Shown here piece after piece: positions 54,275-64,000 of a stretch of 64,000 nt of DNA (positions within the stretch are counted from its first letter, which is position 1; every line of letters begins with the position of its first letter). Below the pieces are notes generated by a model. It did not search any database. It saw nothing but the letters and a program-made list of their open reading frames with translations, and had not been told where the DNA came from. This DNA comes from Acanthosepion esculentum (lineage: Eukaryota > Mollusca > Cephalopoda > Sepiida > Sepiidae): contig OZ038492.1 in NCBI GenBank assembly GCA_964036315.1, positions 41,354,095-41,418,094 of the forward strand. The letters are read 5' to 3'. The position numbers were made by a program, and so were the translations under genes.

Positions 54275-54680
54275 ATATGAACCCCATCAGGGCCAGATAC
54301 GGTTTCGAACTAAAAATTGTTTTTCTCTTATACAAGGTGCCAACCACAGCTAGGGAGGTAAATATTTCCTGGGATTTAACCCAAAACTATTGTGCGGGGT
54401 GAAGATATGGATTAACACCTTTTATCAAGTTATTTGTTTGGAAGTGAATATCACGATTTTCACTGAAATTCGAACACGGTTCATCATTTTAACGTTCAGA
54501 GCCTCAAGCAAACATCATCACCTCCAAAAGAAGCCATTCATTTGTGTCCACATGTTACGTAATCATCTGTACGGATTAAAGTCTTCCGATTTGAGAGCCC
54601 AAATAATTTCATATCAATGATATGTCATTGAACTAGTATGTTTCTCGTCAATTCTGCGTCAAATTTTAAAATTATCATTT
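54275..54680. other. Unassigned sequence
   Basis: TTTCGAACTAAAAATTG and GCTAGGGAGGTAAATATTTC near 54310-54370 vaguely resemble the SINE central domain. Nothing firm. Confidence 0.3.
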
Positions 54681-54796
54681 TTTAATAATAGGATGTTAAG
54701 ACAGTAATTAGTTTCTACCAGAAAGGATATATATATATATATATATATATATATCCTTTCAGGTAGAAACTAATTACTGTCTTAACATCCTATTAT

Positions 54797-54800
<4 letters not shown>
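54681..54800. repeat. 120-bp near-perfect palindrome around (AT)n
   Basis: Arms of about 46 nt, TTTAATAATAGGATGTTAAG and onward to CTACCAGAAAGGAT, are repeated in inverted form after about 26 bases of AT repeat, with one mismatch. A long (TA)n tract starts immediately after the right arm. Confidence 0.95.

Positions 54801-54884
<84 letters not shown>
54800..54884. repeat. (TA)n microsatellite
   Basis: About 42 TA units after the palindrome. Confidence 0.97.
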
Positions 54885-54887
<3 letters not shown>

Positions 54888-56035
54888 AACGTAAGCTAAA
54901 TTTCCTTTTTCCTCATTTAAATTGTTATGGGATCTTACCTGTAACGACAATGAACTCTTCCTGACACTATAAAGACTGCGCCTCTCAAGAGAGGCGATAG
55001 AGAGCTAAGTGGAACGAGTCGAGACAATAGAACTTTGGATAAACTCTATTGGCCATGATCACTCATTTTGTGATAACTACCGTCTCACTTGTAGCGATGA
55101 GATGCAAAAGGAAGGCTTGGATTTCCTGTTTAATAGACTGTTGCAGATTGTTGAATTTTGTATTCGCCTCTCAAGTAAAAACGTACGAATAATCCAAATT
55201 CCCTCTTTCCAAGTTTCTCAATGAACTTGATAGGTCCCAGGAAAATTGAAGATGTTCATGTCAAATCTCAAGTGTTTAGACGTGGATCCAATTCAATCGT
55301 CTCTTTCAAAAGATTTTCATTTTGAACAACTCGTCTTCCGAAACGAAGCTTTTCGTATATATCACAATCGCCATTTTAAAATTTTTCAAGCACAGCTGAC
55401 GAGCCTTCACTGCATAGATACACACTGCATACATGCCTCTCTAGCAGTAATAGCCTTTCGCAATCCATACAGCAAGCAATAACGAATTGTTTTTTTTTAA
55501 GTTAAAGCCCTTGAAATTTGAAATGCAATGATGGACTAACTCTTGACTCCAGTTTCGTAACAGTTCACCTGAGTTCTTCTTTGGTTCCTTGACTTATAAT
55601 TCATAGTGGCGAATTATGCGATTATCTTTCTAACACCCTTGTATCTCTTGATATGATGCCGGTGTGCTAAGTAAATTAACTTTAAGGTCAATTTACTTTG
55701 AGAGTTCCGGTTCCTATTCGAATCATCGAAGTTATGAAGCATTGGCTGATACTTTAAGAACAGCAGGCACAGTACGCCGCTTAAGGCCTCTATTCCAGGT
55801 TAAATAAATATCAGTAACTGACACCAGCAAAATGCGGTGAGCCTCGATTTTGCAAAGTCATAAACACTATTTACTTTCTAAATACCATGTCACTTAAGCA
55901 GTCACCGTTCTCTGTAGATGCCGGTACTTTATTATATGTAAATTGCCACGGCATTTGGGAAAGATAGTAGAGTGATTTCTCATTGAGTTTTCTCCGGTTT
56001 GGATTTTAAAGTTTTCCATATGTTAGACACAGTTC
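54885..56035. other. Unassigned sequence
   Basis: CGCCTCTCAAGAGAGGCG (54979-54996) is a perfect 8-bp-arm palindrome. CGCCTCTCAAG recurs once near 55165. Frames at 55009-55224 and 55246-55482 are unrecognised. Confidence 0.4.
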
Positions 56036-56039
56036 AAGC

Positions 56040-56175
56040 CAAATTTAGAGTGTCTAGTCTACCCTGCTATTTAACACATTATTCGTGAGGGAAGATTTAG
56101 ATTTCCGTCTTTGAATAGAATAGTCTAGTCCAGTATTTAACTTCGACTCGTCGATTAGAGTTTCTACGCCGATTA
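56040..56175 (-). mobile_element. T1 SINE fragment
   Basis: AGTCTACCCTGCTATTTAACAC and GTGAGGGAAGATTTAGATTTC are the inverse of the central-domain 3' edge. They are followed by a second, partial match (TCCAGTATTTAACTTCGAC). Confidence 0.5.
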
Positions 56176-56309
56176 TCGTTACAGTAAACGCATATCCATA
56201 ACACTACTGGTGTCAATAAGAACTACATAGTGTACACTATTCTATATTCATTAGCTGAGATATGTATTTAATATATTTAAAAAGAAAACGTTATTTTCTG
56301 AACTTTTCG

Positions 56310-56450
56310 AATCCATTACATTTATTTACGTGCTAATACTCTTGGGAAAGATATGGATACTCTTATTCTCCCACCACCACCATCTATGGGTAAATAGCAA
56401 GACAGACCGGGTTCTATAGCCTCGGATGTCAACTGGTCTACCGCTGAAAG
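56310..56450 (+). mobile_element. T1 SINE, 5'-truncated
   Basis: CATTTATTTACGTGCTAATAC, TCTTGGGAAAGATATGGATAC and CATCTATGGGTAAATAGCAAG give a clean central domain. GACAGACCGGGTTCTATAGCC, TCGGATG and CAACTGGTCTA continue as in the copy at 59575. Confidence 0.7.
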
Positions 56451-56454
56451 AAGT

Positions 56455-57540
56455 GGCAACCTACTGCGGGAAAAAATCTGCCTCGTCAGTCATGTATCGA
56501 AAGATATATGATCGCCGAAGTGTGTATCACGCATGGTATATAACTGAACAGAATATATATGTTTGTATACATAAAGGTTGTTATAGCCGGTGGCGAAAAG
56601 AGGACAAACCTCAACTGTCTATAAAAAGCTTCTGCAGCTTACGTCTCAAATATCCTATGAAAATCTAAATCCAATTCCAAGGTGAATGAACGAAATCGGA
56701 CAATTGACACCTCATAACCAACTGCTTCGAGTAGATCGACCTCGACAGTTCACGAAGACAATCCATGTAGGTGAAGTAATAACCTGATTTCAAGCCTCCG
56801 CGGCCTTGTAGCCATATTTAAACACACAAATGGCGGGGGAAGTGTAACCAGACAGAAAACTCAGAGTGAAGAACCGAATTCGGTTAGATGCCAACACTGA
56901 CAACTTTCCGGCAACTCCTGCAGCAAACTAGTTTCCAAATGTAACCACTTGGAGTACATTTTGTTACGGCCGAGAGTGGGGAAATATAGTTTGATAGCGC
57001 ACAGCTTCCATATACCGATACCCAGGTCTGCGTCCGAGAAATGTCGCTTCTGTCTCACCACCAAATGAGTGAATTTTGACCAAACAGGACGCTATCTATA
57101 TCACGAGATAAACCGATGCCTACCTACTTCAAACTGAGGACGTTTTCGGCTGTGTTTTCAATCTGTTTAGTCACCTAATGATAAAAAAACAATATCAATG
57201 ACAGAATTTGTAATATTGAATAAGAAATTGAAAATAAAAATAAGAAGGCACTTAGAGGATGAATGCAATTAAAGAAAGAAAGGAAAGCATAAAATCAAGT
57301 TTACATGACATTATCTTAAAACATCAAATGCACTTAATCGGCATCAAGTAAGCGATATAAATAAAAGCTACCTTCACCGTGGAAAAATGGCTGACATGGC
57401 TGTCTCACCAACTTTACATACGCAGTGAGGTCGATCTTAACTGTCTTCTTTTTATTAATGTCAATCGAATACAAGAACCAAAACCACTCAATCTTTCTTT
57501 ATTAATTTGTGTTTTTTTTACGTTTTATCAACCGTTTGTG
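56455..57540. other. Unassigned sequence
   Basis: No feature supported. Confidence 0.4.
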
Positions 57541-57544
57541 GGTT

Positions 57545-57875
57545 ATTAAAAGCCAGAAAATATTTTTAGGTTGTAAAGATAATCATATTTTACTGATACA
57601 AGTTCAACTAATTAACCCAATGTTTGGGGCGAAGAGGTGGATTCCTACTTTTCACAGTGGCATTTGTGCGTCAATATAAATTCCAGGCTGAAATTTGAAC
57701 TCGGCGCTCCAATTTTCAATCCGAGCCGTTATCCATTTCATCATCCGTACATCCAAGATTACAGCACGTGGTATCCCCAAGCGGTCACCCATCTAGATAC
57801 TGACAAGGCTCGTCGTTGCTTAACTTCGGTGATGCTACTAGAAACAGTGTTTCAAAGTGATATGGGCGTAAGCCA
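57545..57875 (-). mobile_element. S5 SINE copy 4
   Basis: On the minus strand the 5S-like head (57873 to about 57760) reads CTTACGCCCATATCACTTTG, CATCACCGAAGTTAAGCAAC, GACGAGCCTTGTCAGTATCT, AGATGGGTGACCGCTTGGGG, ATACCACGTGCTGTAATCTTGG. The tRNA-like part (GATGAAATGGATAACGGCTC, CGCCGAGTTCAAATTTC) and a shortened central domain (CCCAAACATTGGGTTAATT) follow. The tail gives TTGTATCAGTAAAATATG. Matches to 5S rRNA cover the whole head. Confidence 0.85.
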
Positions 57876-57954
57876 AGAACCACTTAAGGTATAGGGTTAC
57901 TATGTACTGTTGCTTGAGCGTATGAAAAAGCAAGAAGGAAGATATACAGTTCCT

Positions 57955-58215
57955 GAGATTATGTAAGAAAGATAACTGTTAATGTGAGTATTGTAGTAAT
58001 CGAGAAAACATCCTGCCGGGAGTCTGTTCCACAAAGCATCAGTTCTTGGGAAAAGCTGTCCGAGTAGTATTTACTTCTTACTAATGGAATACGAAGGGAA
58101 TGAGGAGGATTCATATGTGTGTATGTGGCCCCATTTCAAAACGTCAAGTCTAGTGGAACCAAGGAATGTAGCGCGTCAGAACATATGACATGGAAATAGC
58201 GATAGTATCCACACA
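57955..58215 (-). pseudogene. LINE-J C-terminal fragment, clear example
   Basis: The minus strand reads YRYFHVICSDALHSLVPLDL, then NPPHSLRIPLVRSKYYSDSF and SQELMLCGTDSRQDVFSI, ending TLTVIFLT. The conserved order (FHGxCSDELHSLVP, HxxSLRIPxVRxKxxSDSF, PRTxxLWN, then the FKSRVNRYL-like end) defines the sub-branch also found at 16080, 41505, 42050, 52910 and 58840. Confidence 0.7.
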
Positions 58216-58299
58216 AAATTATTTTTAGCTTACAGTGTGGTTCACCTTGTACAAGGCCGAGGGGCCACTCGACGTAGAGGTTTACAGAGTTTTTTTTTG

Positions 58300-58830
58300 T
58301 TTTGGTTTTTTAGCGAATCACCCCAAGCAAGGCAGGAAGCCACTAACACGAAAGGGGTTACAGAGACTCGGGGTGAGAGCAAAGAGAAGTGATAGAGGAA
58401 AGGATGAAGAGAAGGATAGACGTTGATTGACATTACATTTGAATAGTTGGAGATTGTAGCTATCAGGGATCAAGAAATGGGGAGGGAGTTCCACAGGCGA
58501 GAAGTGCGAGCCATGAAGCCATTGGAGTAGAAGAGACGGTTACATTTAAAAGTTTCCACAGTGAAAGGGTGAGAGCGAGACGCCAGCCGAGATGAACGCT
58601 TAAATTCATGAAGTCTGGGAACCTGCGAAAGTAGCTCATTAGAGCAGTTACCGTGAAAATATTTGCAAAAAAGACAGAGGGAGGCAATGGCACGTCTCTG
58701 AGAGAGCGACTGCAGACGAGATGCCAGATCAGGTCCAGTTACATTGCATATCCGTCTTTGGATTTTATCAAGGAACTTGAGACAAACAGAAGGGGCTCCA
58801 GACCTCATATGTCAGCAATCAGTTTATGCG
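58300..58830 (-). pseudogene. LINE-J RT C-terminus, best-preserved copy
   Basis: A 112-codon open stretch (58470-58808) reads MRSGAPSVCLKFLDKIQRRI, CNVTGPDLASRLQSLSQRRA, IASLCLFCKYFHGNCSNELL, SQVPRLHEFKRSSRLASRSH, PFTVETFKCNRLFYSNGFMA and RTSRLWNSLPIS. The 3' region to about 58300 contains the inverse of CACCCCAAGCAAGGCAGG. It serves here as the reference for LINE-J. It lies directly next to another LINE-J scrap at 58840. Confidence 0.8.
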
Positions 58831-58839
58831 GATAGGTGG

Positions 58840-58975
58840 GGAAGATAACAGTTAACCCTAGACTTGAACGGGTTAAAATTGTAGTGAACATCCTCTTAGA
58901 AGTTGGTTCCACAGATCAGTAGTTCGCAGGAAGCTGCTTGAGTGGATTTTACTTCTCACCAAGCAAATGCAGAAA
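58840..58975 (-). pseudogene. LINE-J C-terminal scrap
   Basis: The plus strand GGGGAAGATAACAGTTAACC, CTAGACTTGAACGGGTT and TTGGTTCCACAGATCAGTAG correspond, on the minus strand, to the LWNQL-like, FNPFKSRVNCYLPHLS end of the RT. Confidence 0.6.
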
Positions 58976-59064
58976 AAATGAGGGCGATTTAGTAAATACC
59001 CAAGCACCTCGAATCATTATAATGTGTCAGTTAGTAAATCGCCTCATAGGTCATTACTTTTATT

Positions 59065-59245
59065 TATGTACCGTAACCGTTCAGAGCGTAAGCAATTACG
59101 GTTCTTCACGACTTCCTGTCTCTTGTTCTAAGTAACATTTGACTCTTACCATCCTACTTTGTCCCTGCTTAAGCATCCAGCCCTCCAAATTCAATAGGTT
59201 GGTTACTAACAGTTTTCTTCCGTTTCTCCTTCCTTAAATATGTCC
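59065..59245 (-). pseudogene. LINE-G 3'-end fragment
   Basis: TATGTACCGTAACCGTTCAG is the inverse of the conserved 3' end. GGTTCTTCACGACTTCCTG, TCTCTTG and TTAAATATGTCCTGTGCATG are the inverted C-terminal landmarks. Confidence 0.55.
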
Positions 59246-59410
59246 TGTGCATGTTTTTCGTTAATTTTGTATCCCCACATTTTTCTCGAATGGGTTTCAC
59301 AATTTTCACCTGATATAAATATATACGTTCCTCTTGTTCCTATACACACGCCATCGCCATCACTCACACGTGTAAATATTTTTACCGCCTACCTGTATAA
59401 TAAATATTCA

Positions 59411-59442
59411 AAAGTCAGTTTATGAACTAGTAAACTGACTTT
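59411..59442. repeat. Perfect 12-bp hairpin
   Basis: AAAGTCAGTTTA and TAAACTGACTTT are separated by TGAACTAG. Confidence 0.9.
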
Positions 59443-59524
59443 ATGATGTAGTAAGAAATACCAAATAATGCTAATGTTGCTACTACCGTTTTAAAGAAGA
59501 AAAGAATCTAAACTTGGTCACTGA

Positions 59525-59527
<3 letters not shown>

Positions 59528-59567
<40 letters not shown>

Positions 59568-59575
59568 ATATATAT
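59528..59575. repeat. (AT)n microsatellite
   Basis: About 17 AT units, then AATTTT and a shorter AT run. Confidence 0.95.
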
Positions 59576-59800
59576 ATTCGAATTCCAGTCGAATCCATTA
59601 CATTCCCTTACGTGCTACTACTCTTGGGAAAGATATTAATCCTTTTCTTCTCCATCAGCAGGACAGACTAAGTTCTATAGCCTTGGATGGAAACAGGTCT
59701 AAGAGAAGGACAACTCTGAATTCAAAACCTGCGGAGCGTCGTTTGGGGACCTTGTGACCCGTCGTGCACCAGGTCTCTGCATTCGGTTCATCAAAAAGTG
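59576..59800 (+). mobile_element. T1 SINE, 5'-truncated
   Basis: TTCGAATTCCAGTCGAATCC (B-box end of the head), CCTTACGTGCTACTACTC, TTGGGAAAGATATTAATCC, AGCAGGACAGACTAAGTTC, then GAATTCAAAACCTGCGGAG and a 3' part to about 59800. The last part is shared with 13850. Confidence 0.65.
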
Positions 59801-59922
59801 TGGTTGGTTCTGCACAAAGCCTTCACCACTATATTCAAATCATATGTGCTGGTGGCTGGCTGTTGGTTCCTAGGAACTGAGCTGCTTGACCCTTATTCGT
59901 CGAATATGACCGGAGAATCCAC

Positions 59923-59949
<27 letters not shown>
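59923..59949. repeat. (AT)n microsatellite
   Basis: About 13 AT units. Confidence 0.95.
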
Positions 59950-59953
<4 letters not shown>

Positions 59954-59954
59954 A

Positions 59955-60325
59955 TTTAATTTTATGGCCAAGGTGAGCTTTATGGTTAGAGTTCCAAATG
60001 GTGACAAAAACATTAAATATTTTTTTATTCATAATTATATAATCAAAATTAATATATACTACTAGTAACTAATAAAAATTCAGGGAATATTTTTGTTGTT
60101 CATGATTTTGCCTTATCCGATTCATATGCGAAAAATGTTATTTCTTCATAAGGACTATTTGAATATTAATAATCCTTCAAAAATATAGAGAAATATCAAA
60201 ATATTCTTTATTCGCGGGGATATTTATATCTTATCCAAGAATAGATACAGTTACTCCCATTTTTTTAATACAGGTTCTTTGTGTATCACCTTTGAATATT
60301 ATTTCAGGTTGTATATGTTGAACCC
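59955..60325. other. Unassigned A+T-rich sequence
   Basis: No feature seen. Confidence 0.4.
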
Positions 60326-61090
60326 ATGTTCGCCGACGACCAGGCAGTGATCAACAACGACAGTATCCAGCTGCAGAGAAAACACCGACCAACTCAAGCT
60401 GCGGGCAATACATGAAGATCAGTGTCAGTAACAGCGAAGTCATCAGCAAGAGACCCAAAAAACTGGACATTAACATCAATGGGACCGAGCTAAAGCAAAC
60501 CAGTGAATCCAAATATCTGGGCAGCATATTTACTGAAAACGGCAAACTAGACCGAGAAATCGAGACAAGATGTCAGAAAGCCAACGCAGTCAGTTACCAA
60601 CTTTCTCCTCTTCTAAAACTTCCTAACATTTCCATGGGCACCAAGGCAAATCTCATCAACGCCATTTTCCTACCAACGTTGACATACCATTGCCAGACAT
60701 GGCCCCTAATAAAACCCTGAGAGGAAACTGATAACTTGCTTTATGAAATGTCTAAGAAAAGCCGTGAACAAAACCAGGCGAGGCAAGATCAGGAATGAGG
60801 CAATAAGAGATATGGTAGGAGCAATACCAATCATACAACACATCGAACGACAGAGGATCAAGTGGTTCGGACACCTCACTCGTTTTACCTATCAACCAAC
60901 CAGCCCTACGAGCCTACACCCTCAGGTACTCTGGCTGGAGAGCGATAGGTATACCAAGAAGACGCTAGAGCGACTCAGTGGCAGACACTCTCAGAGCCCA
61001 CGAGATATCTCTCTTCCAGACTACTCGCCTTGCCGCTGACAGACGACTGTGTCTCCCCGCGACACCTAACAGTGCAAGCGGATGGAAAAA
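60325..61090 (+). pseudogene. L1/RTE-like LINE RT C-terminal region (distinct family)
   Basis: FADDQAVINN near 60330 is the catalytic-loop region (F-A-D-D retained). An open 102-codon stretch (60412-60720) then gives MKISVSNSEVISKRPKKLDI, NINGTELKQTSESKYLGSIF, TENGKLDREIETRCQKANAV and LTYHCQTWPLIKP. A second stretch (60743-61039) reads KCLRKAVNKTRRGKIRNEAI and RQRIKWFGHLTRF. The order (YLGSxxTxxGxxxxEIxxRxxKA, WPL, R-x-KWFGH) is usual for RTE/L1-like RTs. It is less decayed than most LINEs here and distinct from LINE-G in sequence. Confidence 0.75.
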
Positions 61091-61099
61091 CTAAACTAA

Positions 61100-61240
61100 A
61101 ATAAGCATATGTTGAAATATATTTTTAATAATCAAAATCCTATATCGCCCACCGGTATTTCCCGTCGCCCACTGTTTTCCTGTTCAGTCGCTCATCGCCC
61201 ACTCAACCGTTGAAATCGCTCACCTGTGGGCAATATCGCA
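61100..61240. repeat. Short CGCCCAC repeats
   Basis: ATCGCCCAC, GTCGCCCAC, ATCGCCCAC and related ATCGCTCACC units recur irregularly at 61143-61225. Confidence 0.6.
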
Positions 61241-61244
61241 CAGA

Positions 61245-61960
61245 TTGGGAGACCCTACTGTATACTTTAGTTGTTAACAGTTGTCTGTTCATGATATTTT
61301 CAGCATCCTCCTATATAATCACAACTCTGTCGCTTCGAGTTTCGTCTGTAAGCAAATTGTCCAGCATTCACTCACATACAGGAGGATAGATATGACATTT
61401 TGGCAATGTTTTCTTTGTTTCAAATGAAATATTCATATCTCAATATTTTTTGTCTTAGTTTCTGAAAGTCATCTTCTGCTAATATCTTCCGATATCTTTG
61501 TCAGTTTCCGTCGTCAGTTTCTATACTACACATGTAGTTAAATATATTTGTCTGCTAATGTTTCCAGTCCTAAGCTTACAAGTTTGACTGCCTTTTTTTC
61601 CAAGTACCATACATCATATCTTCATATAATTAATGTTTAGTCCTTTCTTCCTGTTTTTCTTTGTTACCGTTCCTTAGAGTCTTTTTTCTAAATTTATTCC
61701 TATGAATCTGACATTAGCAGTCATCCACATGTCTAATTATCTTAAGTTGCAATAGGAGTAGATAGGTTCAACTATCGCTCGATTTACACTCCTCCCCGGA
61801 TTTTTGAACAGGATCAGAGGCTTTGGTTTCCGGTTTACTTCTAAAGTCTTTTTCATTCTCTTTCACGAACAGTCGTCCCAGGCATCTTAGCGGCATTATA
61901 AACCCTGCTCGAGGTGAATTGATTACAACATTATTAATCAAGTGAATTCAATCTACAAGA
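61245..61960 (-). pseudogene. LINE-G RT fragment
   Basis: TGTCTGTTCATGATATTTTC, AGCATCCTCCTATATAATC and GCAAATTGTCCAGCATTCAC are the inverse of the VSNEQ, RRMLK and CWTICL segments. Further on are KLRQKILR-like and, near 61720, RHVDDC-like sequence for the catalytic loop. Highly decayed. Confidence 0.6.
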
Positions 61961-62084
61961 GGGCCTCACATTTGTAGATTCTATTATCCAGGTCAGTTTA
62001 GTAGATGAAAATAATATAAAATATTTTACAGAAAATAGTTAAGTATATATTTTCTTACATATTGATAGATTTGCACTTAAGTTA

Positions 62085-62530
62085 CAAAGGAGTGCAGACC
62101 CCTGTTACGTGATATCAGTTCTCCTATACGGCAGTGAGTGCTAGACATTCACATCACAGAAGAAAAGACTTGGAAAAACAGTAAAGTGGTTCTACAGAAG
62201 GATGCTGAGAATACCGTGGACTACATATGTGAGCAACAACGCTTTGGAGGAAATGGAAACAAACACTAGCCTTATACTTAACAACAGAAAGAGACAGTTG
62301 ATATATCTAGGACACATATTAAGGAAATGAGGCTTCGAAAATTTGATACTTACAGGAGAGACTGAAGGATAGAGGGGAAGAGGAAACAAAGAATAATCTG
62401 AATAGCGAGCTTGGATTACAGAACAGGGTTTAGGAGAGATGACAAAAGTTATCAAGGAAGTAAATAGTGGAGAGCCATAATCGCTGAAGAGACACGGCGC
62501 ATAGAAGAAATGTTTGATGTAACATTTCAA
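62085..62530 (+). pseudogene. LINE-G RT C-terminus
   Basis: YVISVLLYGSEC-like, then WFYRRMLRIPWTTYVSNNA, LEEMETNTSLILNNRKRQLI, YLGHILRK, then LTGETEG-like, LGEMTKVIKEVNSGEP and ETRRIEEM at the 3' end. It lies in inverted orientation to the copy at 61245. Frameshifts are present. Confidence 0.7.
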
Positions 62531-62534
62531 AATA

Positions 62535-63235
62535 ATACCTTTTTGTGATATCCTAGAAATATCTTTAATGCTTACTAAGCTCTTAGTGCGTTTTTGACGA
62601 ACCCTTTTTCGTAGTCGAAATGATTTTCCCCATAAGCGTATGAAAAACGAACAGCGATTAGTGCTTATGCTATTTCCTTTTGGCAGTGATCCGGGAAAAT
62701 TATTTTGGAGACTGAATATGAAAACTGGAAACTCGAAGACGAATAGAATCTTTGCTCAATTCTAAACAGCCTTCAACATCGCAATCTGAACGGAATGTAT
62801 AAGCAGGAAAAAAGTTAATCTCTGGTAGACATCTAAGAAATTTCATTACTAGGAATTGTTGGAAACTGACTCATCTGTTACGGTAGTAAATGTATGAAAC
62901 TTTCTTTTGCATATTCTAACATTTTCCTATGATGTCAACTTATTCCGAAAATCCCGATTTTTAATATGATGCAAAAATCCTGATATATCGACATTATGGC
63001 AAAATTTAAAAATTAGACATCTTGCCGTTGGAAAGAGATTTATTAAGTATTTATTAAGAACGATGCTTCCTAAAACTTACTGGTTTTAATATATGTTCAA
63101 CAAAGTGACTCTAAGAGATAAAATAAAATATGATCTGCAATATGAAATATCACTTTATTGAATTTGTGTCAGCATTTTACAAGCATTGAAATATTACTCA
63201 TATAAAAATGATTCTTGATTGACTGAATCGTTTTC
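62535..63235. other. Unassigned A+T-rich sequence
   Basis: No feature seen. Confidence 0.4.
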
Positions 63236-63239
63236 AACG

Positions 63240-63595
63240 AGTTATCAACACATTGCAGGTTTTTGAAGACAGAAAATATTTTTAGATATGTAAGAACTTC
63301 TTTTGATAATAATGGTATAGTGATACAAGTCTTAATAATTGACCGAAGGGAATATACTGATTCATAACTTTTCCAAACGTAAGTGAATATAACAAACTCA
63401 CCGGGAATTGGAACTCTGCTCTCCGATTAATAATTCCGAGCCACTATCGGTTACGCTAAATCGCACATCCAAGCTTACAGCACCTGGAATTCCCAAGCGG
63501 TCACGCATCTAGGTACTGACCAGGCTCGACGTTACTTAACTTTGGTGATCACGCGGGAAATGTGTTTCAACGTGATGTTGCCGTACTCCTTCAAG
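63240..63595 (-). mobile_element. S5 SINE copy 5
   Basis: On the minus strand the 5S-like head (about 63590 to 63470) contains TACGGCAACATCACGTTG, TGATCACCAAAGTTAAGTAA, CGTCGAGCCTGGTCAGTACC, TAGATGCGTGACCGCTTGGG, AATTCCAGGTGCTGTAAGCT. The tRNA-like part (CGTAACCGATAGTGGCTCGG, GAGCAGAGTTCCAATTCCCG) and the central domain with its tail follow to about 63240. Full-length copy. Confidence 0.85.
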
Positions 63596-63664
63596 TACAA
63601 AGCAGTGGCTTTTTTTGCATAAAGGAGAATAAAATGTCGTAAGAATGGCATGCATGAATGTCTT

Positions 63665-64000
63665 TAAAATATCATAAGAATAGCATAAAAGTTTGATAAT
63701 AATGTAATAATGGTATAAAATATCATAAGAATTGCATAAAAGTTTGATAATAATGTAATAATGGTATAAAATATCATAAGAATTGCATAAAAGTTTGATA
63801 ATAATGTAATAATGGTATAAAATATCATAAGAATTGCATAAAAGTTTGATAATAATGTAATAATGCTATAAAATATCATAAGAATTGCATAAAAGTTTGA
63901 TAATAATGTAATAATGGTATAAAATATCATAAGAATAGCATAAAAGTTTGATAATAATGTAATAATGGTATAAAATATCATAAGAATTGCATAAAAGTTT
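63665..64000. repeat. 51-bp tandem satellite, at least 6.5 units, runs off the window
   Basis: Each unit contains AATATCATAAGAATTGCATA, AAAGTTTGATAATAATGTAA and TAATGGTATAA. Units differ by single bases (ATTGC/ATAGC, GGTAT/GCTAT). Because 51 is a multiple of 3, a minus-strand frame stays open with a 17-residue period (MIFYTIITLLSNFYAIL). I regard that as a by-product. Confidence 0.97.

Noticed and set aside
63665..64000. CRISPR-like array
   Set aside because: Direct tandem units with no unique spacers, in a eukaryotic repeat context.

Overview
This window looks like repeat-dense, A+T-rich, gene-poor nuclear DNA from an animal, most likely an aquatic invertebrate. That rests on the mixture of animal-type transposons: jockey/CR1-like and L1/RTE-like LINEs, an RLE-type LINE, a GIY-YIG reverse transcriptase element, a Helitron, a pogo-like MITE, 5S- and tRNA-headed SINEs, and very many (TA)n, (CA)n, (GA)n and (ATT)n tracts. 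I could not fix the species; a lophotrochozoan such as a mollusc is a guess. I found no convincing host protein-coding gene, rRNA gene or functional tRNA gene. The open frames present are either transposon debris or microsatellites read as protein.

Family names used below. LINE-G: L1/RTE-like elements whose reverse transcriptase (RT) C-terminus carries a GHIMRKE-type motif and whose 3' end encodes roughly KGHDT-stop. LINE-J: jockey/CR1-like elements with an RTS-x-LWN-x-LP motif near the C-terminus. S5: SINE with a 5S rRNA-like head followed by a tRNA-Arg-like part. T1: SINE with only the tRNA-Arg-like head. S5 and T1 share one central domain. H: fold-back repeats beside (TA)n tracts.

Layout. 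1-2.5 kb: microsatellites and fold-back repeats. 3.2-5.8 kb: a decayed RT on the minus strand facing a GIY-YIG remnant on the plus strand. 6.9-10.8 kb: microsatellites, LINE-G and LINE-J scraps and an H fold-back. 11.9-21.4 kb: SINEs, LINE-J and LINE-G copies. 22.1-27.5 kb: LINE-G, a Helitron, a MITE inside a (TA)n tract, and a long LINE-J RT copy. 27.5-38.9 kb: mostly LINE-G fragments with S5 and T1 SINEs. 39.6-41.4 kb: an alternating ATT/ACT array, two opposed RLE-type LINE 3' ends and an RNase-H-type LINE C-terminus. 41.5-53 kb: LINE fragments, a degenerate minisatellite and a 48-bp perfect inverted repeat. 53.8-60 kb: a GC-richer LTR-like block, a 120-bp palindrome, and S5 and LINE copies. 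60.3-62.5 kb: LINE copies. 63.2-64 kb: an S5 SINE and the start of a 51-bp satellite that runs off the window.

Nothing suggests the genes work together. The region reads as a graveyard of nested, mutually inverted transposons. The most interesting themes are the composite 5S-tRNA SINE with a central domain shared with a second SINE type, the compound triplet array that appears to have grown from a LINE tail, and recurrent fold-back units flanking (TA)n tracts. Clade names and boundaries come from reading motifs by eye; no search was run.
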